From NCBI GenBank assembly GCA_900551345.1, contig URVP01000016.1:1-17564 (forward strand): a stretch of DNA of 17,564 nt. The letters run 5' to 3'. A program made the position numbers and the translations under genes. Positions 6,695 to 14,439 of the stretch are shown one piece after another. Each line of letters begins with the position of its first letter. The stretch's first letter is position 1. Origin of the DNA: an uncultured Eubacteriales bacterium. GTDB lineage: Bacteria > Bacillota > Clostridia > Monoglobales > UMGS1388. Under the pieces are notes generated by a model. That model worked only from the letters and a program-made list of their open reading frames with translations. It was not told the origin of the DNA and made no database searches.

Positions 6695-8857
6695 ATGAAG
6701 AAAACAGCAGTTTTCCTTACCGTTATTATGATAATCAATTTGTTTTGCGTCGTAACAGTTTATCCGGCGGCCGCTTCCGTAGCAGATGATGCGGTTATGC
6801 TGGAGGGAAATGAAAATATAGCGGGTTATAATAATGTTAGAACTGACAGTTGGGGCGATTTTTCAGATAACACTTTTTTCCAAATGGTAGAAGCGGATAC
6901 AATGGGAAATACTTACATTATTATAAAAATGCCTGATGGTTCGGATATTAATGATTTCTCACTGACAGCATATAAATACCAGGATGTAACGGGGAATTTC
7001 ATGTTCTCCGGATCTTCCGAATTAAGCGGACCGTTCACGCTTATTGATATGGCTGACCCCAGCGTTACAGCTTCCGATCATGCAGGCTTTGGCGAATTGA
7101 AATATTCCCGCAGCGGTTTGACTGACACAAAATATGTAAAGGTAACATTTCCGTCAGACGATCAAAACTGGCGTGTAATGATAGCAGGTTTTAAAATTAA
7201 TGAAAGCGCACAGCAGGGCGGCGAAGCAACCGGAAGTTATGAAGATGATGCAGTTGCTCTTGACGGCAATGACAGCATAGCAGCGTACAGCAATGTAAAT
7301 GCGCAAAATTGGGGCGATTTTGCCGACAACACATTTTTCGGAATGATAAATTCTGATATTATGGGAAATACATATATAATCATCAAAGATCCGAGCGGCT
7401 CTTTGATAAGTGATTTTTCGGTGGTTACATATAAGCATCAGGATGTAAGCGGCAAATTTACTTTTGCGTCCTCCGCAAATTTAGAAGGGCCTTTTAAAAT
7501 GATTGAAGCTGAGGAATCAGCTCCTGAATCTACTCCTCAGGGCGGCTTTGGTAAAAGAGTGTACAGCAGCAGCTCACTTAGCGATGTACAGTATTTAAAA
7601 GTAACATTCCCGTCAGATGATCAGAACTGGCGTGCAATGATAGCAAGCTTTATACTTAATGAAAGTGCACAGCAGGGCGGAGAAATAACAGAAGGTTATG
7701 AGGATGATGCAACAGTTCTTGACGGTAATCCCAATATTACCGATTACAACAATCTTTCCGTTCAGAGCTGGGGTGATTTTGCCGATAATACATTCTTCGG
7801 AATGATAAATGCGGATACGGAGTTAAACACATACCTTACTTTTAAGGTTCCGGACAATGCACAAAAGGTGACGGTTAAAGCGTATAAGCATCAGGATATT
7901 TCTGCGGATTATACTTTCAGTGCAGTACCGGGCGGAGAACCGCTTACTCCCTCGGTGACTTCTCAGTCTGCATCTCACGCAGGTTTTGGTATGGTGACAT
8001 ATACATTAAAGAGCTTGCCGGCAGGTACAACCGGTGTTAAAGTAACATTCCCGGCTGATGACCAGAATTGGCGCCTTATGATAGCGTCATTCAGCGTTGA
8101 ATGCGGCGGTGCACCCGTTACAGGTTCAGGAAGCTATAATGACGATGCTACAGAGCTGGAGAACAACGAGCATGTAAGTTCATACAACAATTTATCTGCA
8201 CAAAGCTGGGGCGATTTTGCCGACAATACCTTTTTCGGTATGCAAAACGGCGATACAACCGGCAACACATATGTTACCATTACTGCACCTTCGGCTATAA
8301 AGAAAGCGACAATTAAGACATATAAATATCAGGAAATAACCGGTGATTTTACATTTGAAACAATGTATACAGGGGAAGCGTTAACTCCTGTTATTCAGTC
8401 CAAAGCGGCTCAGCAGGCAGGATTTGCCGAGTGTACATATACAATTGAGGATTTGCCGGAAAACACCACAGGTATTAAGGTTGTTTTCCCTGCCGACACG
8501 GAAAACTGGCGTCTTATGCTGGCAGCTTTTGAGGTGGAATACGGCATTGACAATGCTGTTACCGACTGTATAATAAATATTGGCGGAACAGTTGTTGATA
8601 ATATAGCTGACGCCGAGGGTAATATAACTGCCGAGCTGACTGTCAGCAGTCAGAGCGATTTTAATGATGCACTTGTTATAGTGTCGTTATATGACGGAAT
8701 TAAAATGGTTGGAATAAGTATTACAAAGACCAACCTTAAAACAGGAAATAACAACATGACTATTGACACCGGTATTAATAAACAAGCCGGTGTGGGAGAT
8801 GCTTTGAAGATATTGGTATGGGATAAAGACTGTAACAATATAACGCTCCCTTTTTAG
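6695..8857 (+). CDS. secreted protein of four tandem modules plus an Ig-like C-terminal domain; function unknown
   Basis: A 720-residue exported protein that I cannot assign to a named family. The signal peptide is about 1-27 (cleavage near A-A-A). Four tandem modules follow at about residues 30-181, 182-334, 335-480 and 481-618. Each carries D-D-A, W-G-D-F-x-D-N-T-F-F, a G-N-T-Y or N-T-Y strand, a Y-K-x-Q-D strand and a final F-P-x-D-x-x-N-W-R-x-M. Residues 619-720 form an Ig-like domain ending L-K-I-L-V-W, like residues 334-442 of the protein at 544-3075. No catalytic motif is evident and the modules appear all-beta. A glycan-binding or surface-scaffold role fits the context but is inference. 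No LPXTG, SLH or lipobox anchor is present. AGGAGG at 6681-6686 gives a strong start. The 24-nt gap to the next, related gene suggests joint translation. Confidence 0.85.
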   Translation: MKKTAVFLTVIMIINLFCVVTVYPAAASVADDAVMLEGNENIAGYNNVRTDSWGDFSDNTFFQMVEADTMGNTYIIIKMPDGSDINDFSLTAYKYQDVTGNFMFSGSSELSGPFTLIDMADPSVTASDHAGFGELKYSRSGLTDTKYVKVTFPSDDQNWRVMIAGFKINESAQQGGEATGSYEDDAVALDGNDSIAAYSNVNAQNWGDFADNTFFGMINSDIMGNTYIIIKDPSGSLISDFSVVTYKHQDVSGKFTFASSANLEGPFKMIEAEESAPESTPQGGFGKRVYSSSSLSDVQYLKVTFPSDDQNWRAMIASFILNESAQQGGEITEGYEDDATVLDGNPNITDYNNLSVQSWGDFADNTFFGMINADTELNTYLTFKVPDNAQKVTVKAYKHQDISADYTFSAVPGGEPLTPSVTSQSASHAGFGMVTYTLKSLPAGTTGVKVTFPADDQNWRLMIASFSVECGGAPVTGSGSYNDDATELENNEHVSSYNNLSAQSWGDFADNTFFGMQNGDTTGNTYVTITAPSAIKKATIKTYKYQEITGDFTFETMYTGEALTPVIQSKAAQQAGFAECTYTIEDLPENTTGIKVVFPADTENWRLMLAAFEVEYGIDNAVTDCIINIGGTVVDNIADAEGNITAELTVSSQSDFNDALVIVSLYDGIKMVGISITKTNLKTGNNNMTIDTGINKQAGVGDALKILVWDKDCNNITLPF
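6782..7237 (+). repeat. module copy 1 of 4 (subtype A), first module-repeat protein
   Basis: About 152 residues including linker. Signature points: W-G-D-F-S-D-N-T-F-F, G-N-T-Y-I-I-I-K, Y-K-Y-Q-D-V-T, K-Y-V-K-V-T-F-P-S-D-D-Q-N-W-R. It ends with the linker S-A-Q-Q-G-G-E, which recurs after copy 2, showing that the linker was duplicated with the module. Confidence 0.9.
7238..7696 (+). repeat. module copy 2 of 4 (subtype A), first module-repeat protein
   Basis: 153 residues. It is close to copy 1 in DNA as well as protein, notably around the Q-N-W-R region and the S-A-Q-Q-G-G-E linker, which suggests a fairly recent tandem duplication. Signature: W-G-D-F-A-D-N-T-F-F-G-M, Y-K-H-Q-D-V-S. Confidence 0.9.
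7697..8134 (+). repeat. module copy 3 of 4 (subtype A), first module-repeat protein
   Basis: 146 residues. Signature W-G-D-F-A-D-N-T-F-F-G-M-I-N, Y-K-H-Q-D-I-S and F-P-A-D-D-Q-N-W-R-L-M. It uses L-P-A-G-T-T-G in the strand before the final V-K-V-T-F-P, which pairs it with copy 4 rather than copies 1 and 2. The linker differs (G-G-A-P-V-T-G-S-G-S). Confidence 0.9.
8135..8548 (+). repeat. module copy 4 of 4 (subtype A), first module-repeat protein
   Basis: About 138 residues. Signature W-G-D-F-A-D-N-T-F-F-G-M-Q, Y-K-Y-Q-E-I-T, L-P-E-N-T-T-G and F-P-A-D-T-E-N-W-R-L-M. The D-D-Q of the other copies is D-T-E here. The Ig-like C-terminal domain follows directly. Confidence 0.9.
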
Positions 8858-8881
8858 AATAACAATCTGGAGGAATAAACT

Positions 8882-11185
8882 ATGAAAAAGCTGTCCGTGT
8901 TATTGATTACAACACTAATTACAACATTTTTCTGCTCTGCACCCATAGTATATTCAGAAAAAATATACGACGATGCCGTGCTGCTTAATCCCGACAATCC
9001 AAACATTGCCGACAGCAGTAATGTTACCGTGCAAAATTGGGGTTCCTTCAGCGATGATACTTTTTTCGGAATGCAGTCAGGTGACACGGAGGGCAACACT
9101 TTTGTGACCATTCAGTCCTCTTACGGTGAGGACATTGAGAATTTTAAAGCGGTAACATACATACATCAGGATATTACTTCCCGTTTTACCTTTTATACCG
9201 CTTCGGAGCTTGAGGGTGTATACAGTCCTTTGCCTGAAATGACACCCTCTTCTCAGGCTGAGGGTCAGGCCGGATTCGGACGATATGAGTATGCATATAC
9301 CGATATTCCGTCCGGGACAAAATATATCAAAATACTTTTCCCTTCAGACGATCAGAACTGGAGATTGATGGTACCCTCCTTTGAAATCAACACAATGCAG
9401 GATACGGACCCCGAAAATCCCACTGATCCTGAAGATCCCCCTGAGGAAACGGTTATTCAGGTTGACGGAACAGCAATGGCAGATGGCAAATATGTACATT
9501 CTATGGTTAATATAAAATATTCCGATTGGGAAACCGGCAGCGTTTACGGTGACGGAGGTTATTATGAGCCTCAAAAAGCACCGGGAGATATGGATTCATA
9601 CATTATCTTTAAAGCTCCCAATGATGGATTCTTTTCATCATTTAATATATCGGGAGTAAAAATGACTGATAAATCATTTAGTCTGTATGCTTGTGAATCT
9701 GAGGACGGCGAATACTACGCCCTTACAACTTCGGTATCTGAACTTTCAGGGGTTAAGGATGGCTGGAACGGACAGCTTTATACTGCATCTGAAATTCCGG
9801 CGGAAACTAAATTTGTTAAAGCGGTATTTCCTGCGTCTTCCGATTCATGGAGCGTATTGCTGGCAGGTTTCGGCTTTGAGTGGACAACCGAATCCCAAGG
9901 AGGAAGCGGAGACACCGAAGGGTTTGTAGAAGATGACGCAACAGCAATATCGGGAAATCCAAATATTGCTGACAGCAATAATACAGAGCCTCAAACCTGG
10001 GGAGATTTTCAAGATATTACTTTCTTTGCAATGAAAAGTGCTGACACGCAAGGCAATACATATATTACCGTTACGGCACCGAACAATGCATATATGTCTG
10101 ATATAACAGTGACAACCTATAAGTATGCGGACATAACACAGGATTTTGTTCTTGAAGCTTCTGAGCGTTCTGACGGAGATTTTACGCCGGTGAAGGCAGA
10201 TTTAACTACACAGCCTTCTACTCACGATAATTTCAATATATGTACTTATTCCGTACCTGAACTTCCTTTGGGAACAAAATTTGTTAAGATAAAATTCCCT
10301 CCTGAAGATGAGAATTGGACTTTGCTTATAGCAGGTTTTAGTTTTAATTGGACAACAGAGCAAGAAGAAGAGGAAGAAAAGGAGGAATACTCCGGAACAA
10401 CCGAAGATGATGCTTCGCTAAAAGATGAGAACGGATTGCCTGCGGCTGACTGCATATATGAAAGCAATGCAGTAGTTGTAGGGGATATGAGCGAAGAGGG
10501 TGTAGATGATATAACTGCTTACAGAGGCGAATCCTTTGGGGTACCTTATATTATTATTAAAGCACCCAACAGTGCATACCTTAAGAATCTTACCGTAAAT
10601 GCCATGTTTAAAGACAATCCTGCATACGATTCGGCAGACTTTGAGTTTATGTCGGGTAACACTTTGTCAGGTGATTTTGCTCCCATTTCTGCATCTTACA
10701 GACCGTTTGATACGGGCTCTGAAAATTGGGACGGTAAAATGTACATTATTTCTCAGCTTCCTCCGGGATGCAAATTTGTCAAGATAACATGGCCTGCTGA
10801 ATTTGAAGATATCAGTGATTTTGCTTTGGGGTCATATAAATTTGAATGGAGCATTGACAGCGGATTTACATTACCTGAGGAAATATCCGTCAAAACCGCG
10901 GCTTTTGTTAAAAATGGAAATATCGGCGAAGAGTCCGTATCCGTTTTGTGCGAAGCTCTTCCCGTTTCCGATAAGCTGCCTGATGTAAATGCTAAGTTTA
11001 TATTGGCTGTGTACTCGGGAAAAAGATTAACTTATGTGGAAACAAGGGAAGCAGAGCTTTCTTCGGATAAGACCTCGGTAGTTTTCGATAATATCGGAAA
11101 ATCGGGAGATGACAGAATTAAGATAATGATAATAGACAATACCGATGCGGTCAAACAGCTTGCAGAGCCTGTAGAATTATATTGA
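8882..11185 (+). CDS. secreted protein of four modules in A-B-A-B order; function unknown
   Basis: A 767-residue exported protein related to the preceding one. The signal peptide is about 1-25 (cleavage near V-Y-S). The modules lie at about residues 28-173, 194-338, 349-494 and 508-661. The first and third carry the D-x-T-F-F and Y-x-x-x-D-I-T signatures of subtype A; the second and fourth have the Y-I-I-x-K-A-P-N and closing F-x-F-E-W of subtype B, like the modules of the DUF4886 protein. A Pro/Asp/Glu linker separates copies 1 and 2, and a run of Glu with one Lys separates copies 3 and 4. The last 100 or so residues are beta-rich and may be a divergent version of the Ig-like domain at the end of its neighbour. 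No enzyme motif or wall anchor is seen. GGAGGAA at 8869-8875 supports the start. A binding or scaffold role is inference. Confidence 0.85.
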   Translation: MKKLSVLLITTLITTFFCSAPIVYSEKIYDDAVLLNPDNPNIADSSNVTVQNWGSFSDDTFFGMQSGDTEGNTFVTIQSSYGEDIENFKAVTYIHQDITSRFTFYTASELEGVYSPLPEMTPSSQAEGQAGFGRYEYAYTDIPSGTKYIKILFPSDDQNWRLMVPSFEINTMQDTDPENPTDPEDPPEETVIQVDGTAMADGKYVHSMVNIKYSDWETGSVYGDGGYYEPQKAPGDMDSYIIFKAPNDGFFSSFNISGVKMTDKSFSLYACESEDGEYYALTTSVSELSGVKDGWNGQLYTASEIPAETKFVKAVFPASSDSWSVLLAGFGFEWTTESQGGSGDTEGFVEDDATAISGNPNIADSNNTEPQTWGDFQDITFFAMKSADTQGNTYITVTAPNNAYMSDITVTTYKYADITQDFVLEASERSDGDFTPVKADLTTQPSTHDNFNICTYSVPELPLGTKFVKIKFPPEDENWTLLIAGFSFNWTTEQEEEEEKEEYSGTTEDDASLKDENGLPAADCIYESNAVVVGDMSEEGVDDITAYRGESFGVPYIIIKAPNSAYLKNLTVNAMFKDNPAYDSADFEFMSGNTLSGDFAPISASYRPFDTGSENWDGKMYIISQLPPGCKFVKITWPAEFEDISDFALGSYKFEWSIDSGFTLPEEISVKTAAFVKNGNIGEESVSVLCEALPVSDKLPDVNAKFILAVYSGKRLTYVETREAELSSDKTSVVFDNIGKSGDDRIKIMIIDNTDAVKQLAEPVELY
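8963..9400 (+). repeat. module copy 1 of 4 (subtype A), second module-repeat protein
   Basis: Residues 28-173: D-D-A-V-L-L, W-G-S-F-S-D-D-T-F-F-G-M, G-N-T-F-V-T-I, Y-I-H-Q-D-I-T and F-P-S-D-D-Q-N-W-R-L-M. Nearly the same signature as the modules of the upstream gene, so this copy links the two genes as paralogues. Confidence 0.88.
9461..9895 (+). repeat. module copy 2 of 4 (subtype B), second module-repeat protein
   Basis: Residues 194-338: S-Y-I-I-F-K-A-P-N-D, F-S-L-Y-A-C-E-S-E-D-G, I-P-A-E-T-K-F-V-K-A-V-F-P and closing A-G-F-G-F-E-W-T-T-E. The T-F-F and Q-N-W-R signatures are missing. It resembles copy 2 in the DUF4886 protein. Confidence 0.75.
9926..10363 (+). repeat. module copy 3 of 4 (subtype A), second module-repeat protein
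   Basis: Residues 349-494: E-D-D-A-T-A-I, W-G-D-F-Q-D-I-T-F-F-A-M, G-N-T-Y-I-T-V-T-A-P-N-N, Y-K-Y-A-D-I-T and F-P-P-E-D-E-N-W-T-L-L. The end (A-G-F-S-F-N-W-T-T-E) is of the subtype B kind, making this copy an intermediate. Confidence 0.85.
10403..10863 (+). repeat. module copy 4 of 4 (subtype B), second module-repeat protein
   Basis: Residues about 508-661: P-Y-I-I-I-K-A-P-N-S, F-E-F-M-S-G-N-T-L-S-G-D-F-A-P-I, L-P-P-G-C-K-F-V-K-I-T-W-P and closing Y-K-F-E-W-S-I-D-S-G. The N-terminal third has an insertion compared with other copies. Confidence 0.7.
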
Positions 11186-11229
11186 TCTCCGGGCTTATCT
11201 CGATTATCGTTCGGAAAGGAAATATGACT

Positions 11230-14200
11230 ATGTTGAAAAAAATAATTTCTGTAGCTGTAATAACGGCAATGCTCTTGCAGCAGTCTTTTTATATTGCAGC
11301 GTCAGCTAATAACGACGACCGTATATATACCGTTTCCATTACCAACGAAACCAAACAGACGGTTAAAGGTTTTGGTGTTTTCCCTGCATTTACCGATGAT
11401 TTCGATGCAAGCAAAGCCGCTGCCGCTAAGGCAATTTTTGATGATTTAGGCATAGATACTTTTAGAGTAGAACTTCCGGGACAGGCGGGGTATGCAGATG
11501 GTTCTGTTAATATAGAATTTTTCCAGCCTATGCTTGATATAATCGACTTCGCTGAACAATACGGTATTACCACATACACTGTTCATGTATGGTCGCCGCC
11601 TGCTCCTTTTAAAACAAACAATGCCATATCGGGCAAAATGCCTGACGGTTCCCCCGCTTCTCTTAACCCGGAGCATGAGCAGGATTACTGCGACTGGATT
11701 GTTAATTGTTTTGATTATATTACAAAAACGGCCGGTTTGCCTGCTCCTACCGGCTTCAGTATACAAAACGAACCTGAAAATGCATTTGATTATCAATCAT
11801 GTTTTTATACTCAGGAACAGTATGTAAGAGTTATAAAAATGATGAGAAAGACCCTTGATTCAAACGGATATGCTGATGTCCAGCTTCTGGCGGCAGAAGG
11901 CGGTGCGTATCATTCCAACCCCAGATGGCTTGGAGAAGGGTACTCTTTATTAAAAACGGATGAGGAACTTTATGATGCCGTTGATGCCATATGTACTCAC
12001 ACATATGTTATAGAAGGCTATACAAAAGATGAGGATGTAGCACAGTTCGTAAAGGATACTTCGCAATTCCCTGAAAAAGATATTTGGCAGACAGAATTTT
12101 CCAACTCGTCCATGCTGGGACGAGATAAAACCATTGACAGATGTATTGAAGCAATGCGAGTATTTGCTGCCAATATGGAATGGGGCGGAATCAATTATTG
12201 GTCCTGGTGGCTTGGATGGAATTCATACAGAAAAATTGATATTTTTGAACAGGAAACCCTTCTTGAAGGAGACGGTGTTTCAAATGTCAGAAAAAGTCAG
12301 CATTTTTATGCTTTTGAAAAAATATTTAACAGTGTAGATGTTGGAGCAAAAGTTGCAGGAGTTTATACAGATGATACTCAATTAGTAAACACAAGTGTTC
12401 AGCAAACTGATCTATGTGCTTTTACAGACGGTAAGAAAAATACACTTATGCTCATAAATACATCGGATAAAGATAAAACATATCGGTTCACAAATTTGTT
12501 GGGAGCATCTGCGGATATATATAATCTTGCGGATTCGCCGGAGGATTACAGACCGGTTCTGCTTAGGAGCAGCAATATTATTAACGGAGAGATAGCGCCT
12601 GTTACAATTCCGGGAAGAAGTATAACCATTGTTACAACCTCTCCGGAAGACACGGCTCCGCCAATGCTTTCTTTGGCAGATAACCCCGATCTGTTCCTTG
12701 ATGACGGTGTGTACATTTCAAGAAATAAAAATGTGACCGTTGAGATACAGACCGATGAAAAAGCTACTGTTATGTTTGATAAAGAAGAATTATCTCCTGA
12801 CAGTGACAATAAATGCAAAAAAGAAATCACTCTTACGCCCAACGGTGTAAGGCACAGAGTGGATGCAATAGATGCACAAGGCAATTATGCTTCGCCAATG
12901 TTTATTGATTTGCAATATGATCCTGAGTGTGTAACGATTACATTGGATCCGTATTCTTCAACAAGTATGACAGATACGGTTAAGCTATCCGGAAAAACCA
13001 ATGTTGAAGCTACTGTTTACATTTCGGGTGAAAAAGTTCAGACTGATAACAGAACATTTGAATATGATTATAAGCTTAGTGAAGGAGAAAACAGCTTGAC
13101 AGTGTTTGCTGAGGATGAAGCGGGAAACAGAAGTAAGGAAATAACAGCCGCCATACTCTGTGATACAACTGCTCCCCAGATATTGGCAGATCCCGTGCCC
13201 GAAATCGTTAACGATGCAGAGATTACGGTAAAGGGATCATTCAGTGAAAAAGCTGCTTCATTTGAAATAAACGGAAGCAGTAAAAAAGTTAATGATGATA
13301 ATACTTTTACTTCCAAAGTGCTGCTTAACGAAGGGGATAATAAAATTTCACTGAAAGCTTATGATGCAGCAGGAAATGTGAGCGAAAAAATTCTCAATGT
13401 AAAATATGAGAAAACAGATTCTTCGCCCAGATTGACTGACGGCATAACATATTCAAAAAGAATAGACGGCAATATAACAATTGACGGCTCTCTTTCTGAC
13501 TCTGACTGGACAATTGATAATAAAGGCGTGCTTGTCTATTATGGCGGAACAACCAACAATATAATGAATTTCGGCACGGCTTGGAACGACGCTTATCTTT
13601 ATGTTGGTGTGGATGTAACGGATGAATATCTTTCCTTTGCCAAAGAAGAGGTATACAATAATGACTGCGTTGAAGTGTTTATTAACGGTGACGGTAAAAA
13701 GGCAGGAACTTACAACAGTACCGATAAGCAGCTTTTTATAGGCTTTTCACAGGAAAGAGGACAGCTTTATGATAACGGCAACGGAGTAAAAACGGCTTGG
13801 AAGGATACGGATTACGGGTATCAAGCTGAAATTGCTATTCCTTGGACATTGTTTAATATTACCCCTACTGAAAATCTTCAGATCGGCTTTGATGTTTTAG
13901 TAGATGATAATGATTATACCGAAAGCAGAGAGAGTATTGTGGGATGGTGCGGTACAAGCAGCAACTGGGAATCTACAGCTAATTTTGGCACACTGGTTTT
14001 GTGTGATGCATCTTCGGTTAAATATGTAGAAAAAACCGTTGTGCAAACACCTGTGGATACGGGAAATGATACTCCTGAAAATGAATCCGAAATTACGGTA
14101 TATGTTAATGGAGAAATAATGGAAAATACGGTTAATCCCTTTATGTCTCAGGACAGAGTGATGATTCCCGTGCGTTCCGTTGCAGAAGCATTTAATGCAG

Positions 14201-14439
14201 AGGTTGTTTGGAATGATGCAACGCAAACAGTGACCGTGTATAAAGACGGCAAAAAAATAGTTTTCACCATAAATGAGCCGGATGTATTTATAGACGGAAG
14301 TGCAATACAAAGCGATGCTGCACCGGCATTAGTTTCGGATACAACATTTGTCCCCTTGAGACTGCTCAGCGAAAGCCTTGGATTAAAGGTTGTTTGGGAC
14401 GGCTCGGAAAATAGGGTGGATATATACGGTGTTAAATAG
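11230..14439 (+). CDS. secreted GH30-like multimodular glycoside hydrolase with Ig-like, CBM9-like and copper-amine-oxidase-N-like domains
   Basis: A 1069-residue exported enzyme. The signal peptide is about 1-26 (A-A-S-A). Residues about 32-460 look like a GH30-type (beta/alpha)8 barrel plus side domain. They carry V-K-G-F-G near the start, W-S-P-P, candidate acid/base Glu181 in I-Q-N-E-P, candidate nucleophile Glu289 in W-Q-T-E-F, C-T-H-T-Y and Y-W-S-W-W. Then come two or three Ig-like repeats (about 475-730, with N-x-L-T-V-F-A-x-D-x-A-G-N), a CBM9-like module (about 738-927, opening I-D-G-N-I-T-I-D-G) and paired copper-amine-oxidase-N-like repeats (about 955-1069, R-V-M-I-P-V-R and T-F-V-P-L-R-L-L). 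A retaining endo-hydrolase acting on xylan or another plant polysaccharide is plausible. The R-R motif of GH30_8 glucuronoxylanases is not visible. An in-frame TTG at 11182 overlaps the upstream gene but would prepend 16 residues before the signal peptide; GGAAAGGA at 11213-11220 favours 11230 (11224 is also possible). Confidence 0.82.
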   Translation: MLKKIISVAVITAMLLQQSFYIAASANNDDRIYTVSITNETKQTVKGFGVFPAFTDDFDASKAAAAKAIFDDLGIDTFRVELPGQAGYADGSVNIEFFQPMLDIIDFAEQYGITTYTVHVWSPPAPFKTNNAISGKMPDGSPASLNPEHEQDYCDWIVNCFDYITKTAGLPAPTGFSIQNEPENAFDYQSCFYTQEQYVRVIKMMRKTLDSNGYADVQLLAAEGGAYHSNPRWLGEGYSLLKTDEELYDAVDAICTHTYVIEGYTKDEDVAQFVKDTSQFPEKDIWQTEFSNSSMLGRDKTIDRCIEAMRVFAANMEWGGINYWSWWLGWNSYRKIDIFEQETLLEGDGVSNVRKSQHFYAFEKIFNSVDVGAKVAGVYTDDTQLVNTSVQQTDLCAFTDGKKNTLMLINTSDKDKTYRFTNLLGASADIYNLADSPEDYRPVLLRSSNIINGEIAPVTIPGRSITIVTTSPEDTAPPMLSLADNPDLFLDDGVYISRNKNVTVEIQTDEKATVMFDKEELSPDSDNKCKKEITLTPNGVRHRVDAIDAQGNYASPMFIDLQYDPECVTITLDPYSSTSMTDTVKLSGKTNVEATVYISGEKVQTDNRTFEYDYKLSEGENSLTVFAEDEAGNRSKEITAAILCDTTAPQILADPVPEIVNDAEITVKGSFSEKAASFEINGSSKKVNDDNTFTSKVLLNEGDNKISLKAYDAAGNVSEKILNVKYEKTDSSPRLTDGITYSKRIDGNITIDGSLSDSDWTIDNKGVLVYYGGTTNNIMNFGTAWNDAYLYVGVDVTDEYLSFAKEEVYNNDCVEVFINGDGKKAGTYNSTDKQLFIGFSQERGQLYDNGNGVKTAWKDTDYGYQAEIAIPWTLFNITPTENLQIGFDVLVDDNDYTESRESIVGWCGTSSNWESTANFGTLVLCDASSVKYVEKTVVQTPVDTGNDTPENESEITVYVNGEIMENTVNPFMSQDRVMIPVRSVAEAFNAEVVWNDATQTVTVYKDGKKIVFTINEPDVFIDGSAIQSDAAPALVSDTTFVPLRLLSESLGLKVVWDGSENRVDIYGVK
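13441..14010 (+). other. CBM9-like carbohydrate-binding module within the GH30-like enzyme
   Basis: Residues about 738-927 of the enzyme. The entry strand I-D-G-N-I-T-I-D-G-S-L-S-D-S-D-W is characteristic of the CBM9/DOMON-like group. It is followed by A-W-N-D-A-Y-L-Y-V-G-V-D-V, N-D-C-V-E-V-F-I and Y-Q-A-E-I-A-I-P-W, all typical points of this fold. Known CBM9 modules bind reducing ends of cellulose, xylan or other glycans. The ligand here is not determined. Confidence 0.75.
14092..14436 (+). other. copper-amine-oxidase-N-like domain pair at the enzyme C-terminus
   Basis: Two half-repeats: one with R-V-M-I-P-V-R-S-V-A-E-A-F-N-A-E-V-V-W, the other with T-F-V-P-L-R-L-L-S-E-S-L-G-L-K-V-V-W. This matches the pattern of Pfam's copper amine oxidase N-terminal domain, which is common at the ends of secreted Clostridia and Paenibacillus proteins. 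It is not an oxidase and may aid surface attachment. Confidence 0.8.

Noticed and set aside
6782..8548. Periodic repeats as a possible CRISPR or intergenic repeat array
   Set aside because: The period is 414-459 bp, stays in frame and encodes protein modules; there are no short repeats separated by unique spacers.
11182..11229. In-frame TTG start of the GH30-like gene overlapping the upstream stop codon
   Set aside because: It would place 16 charged and mixed residues before a clear signal peptide and has no suitable ribosome binding site. GGAAAGGA at 11213-11220 serves the ATG at 11230 (or 11224).
13897..14310. Open frame of 137 codons on the minus strand, rich in His, Cys and Ile
   Set aside because: It is antisense to the CBM9-like and copper-amine-oxidase-N-like domains; composition and position show it to be a shadow.
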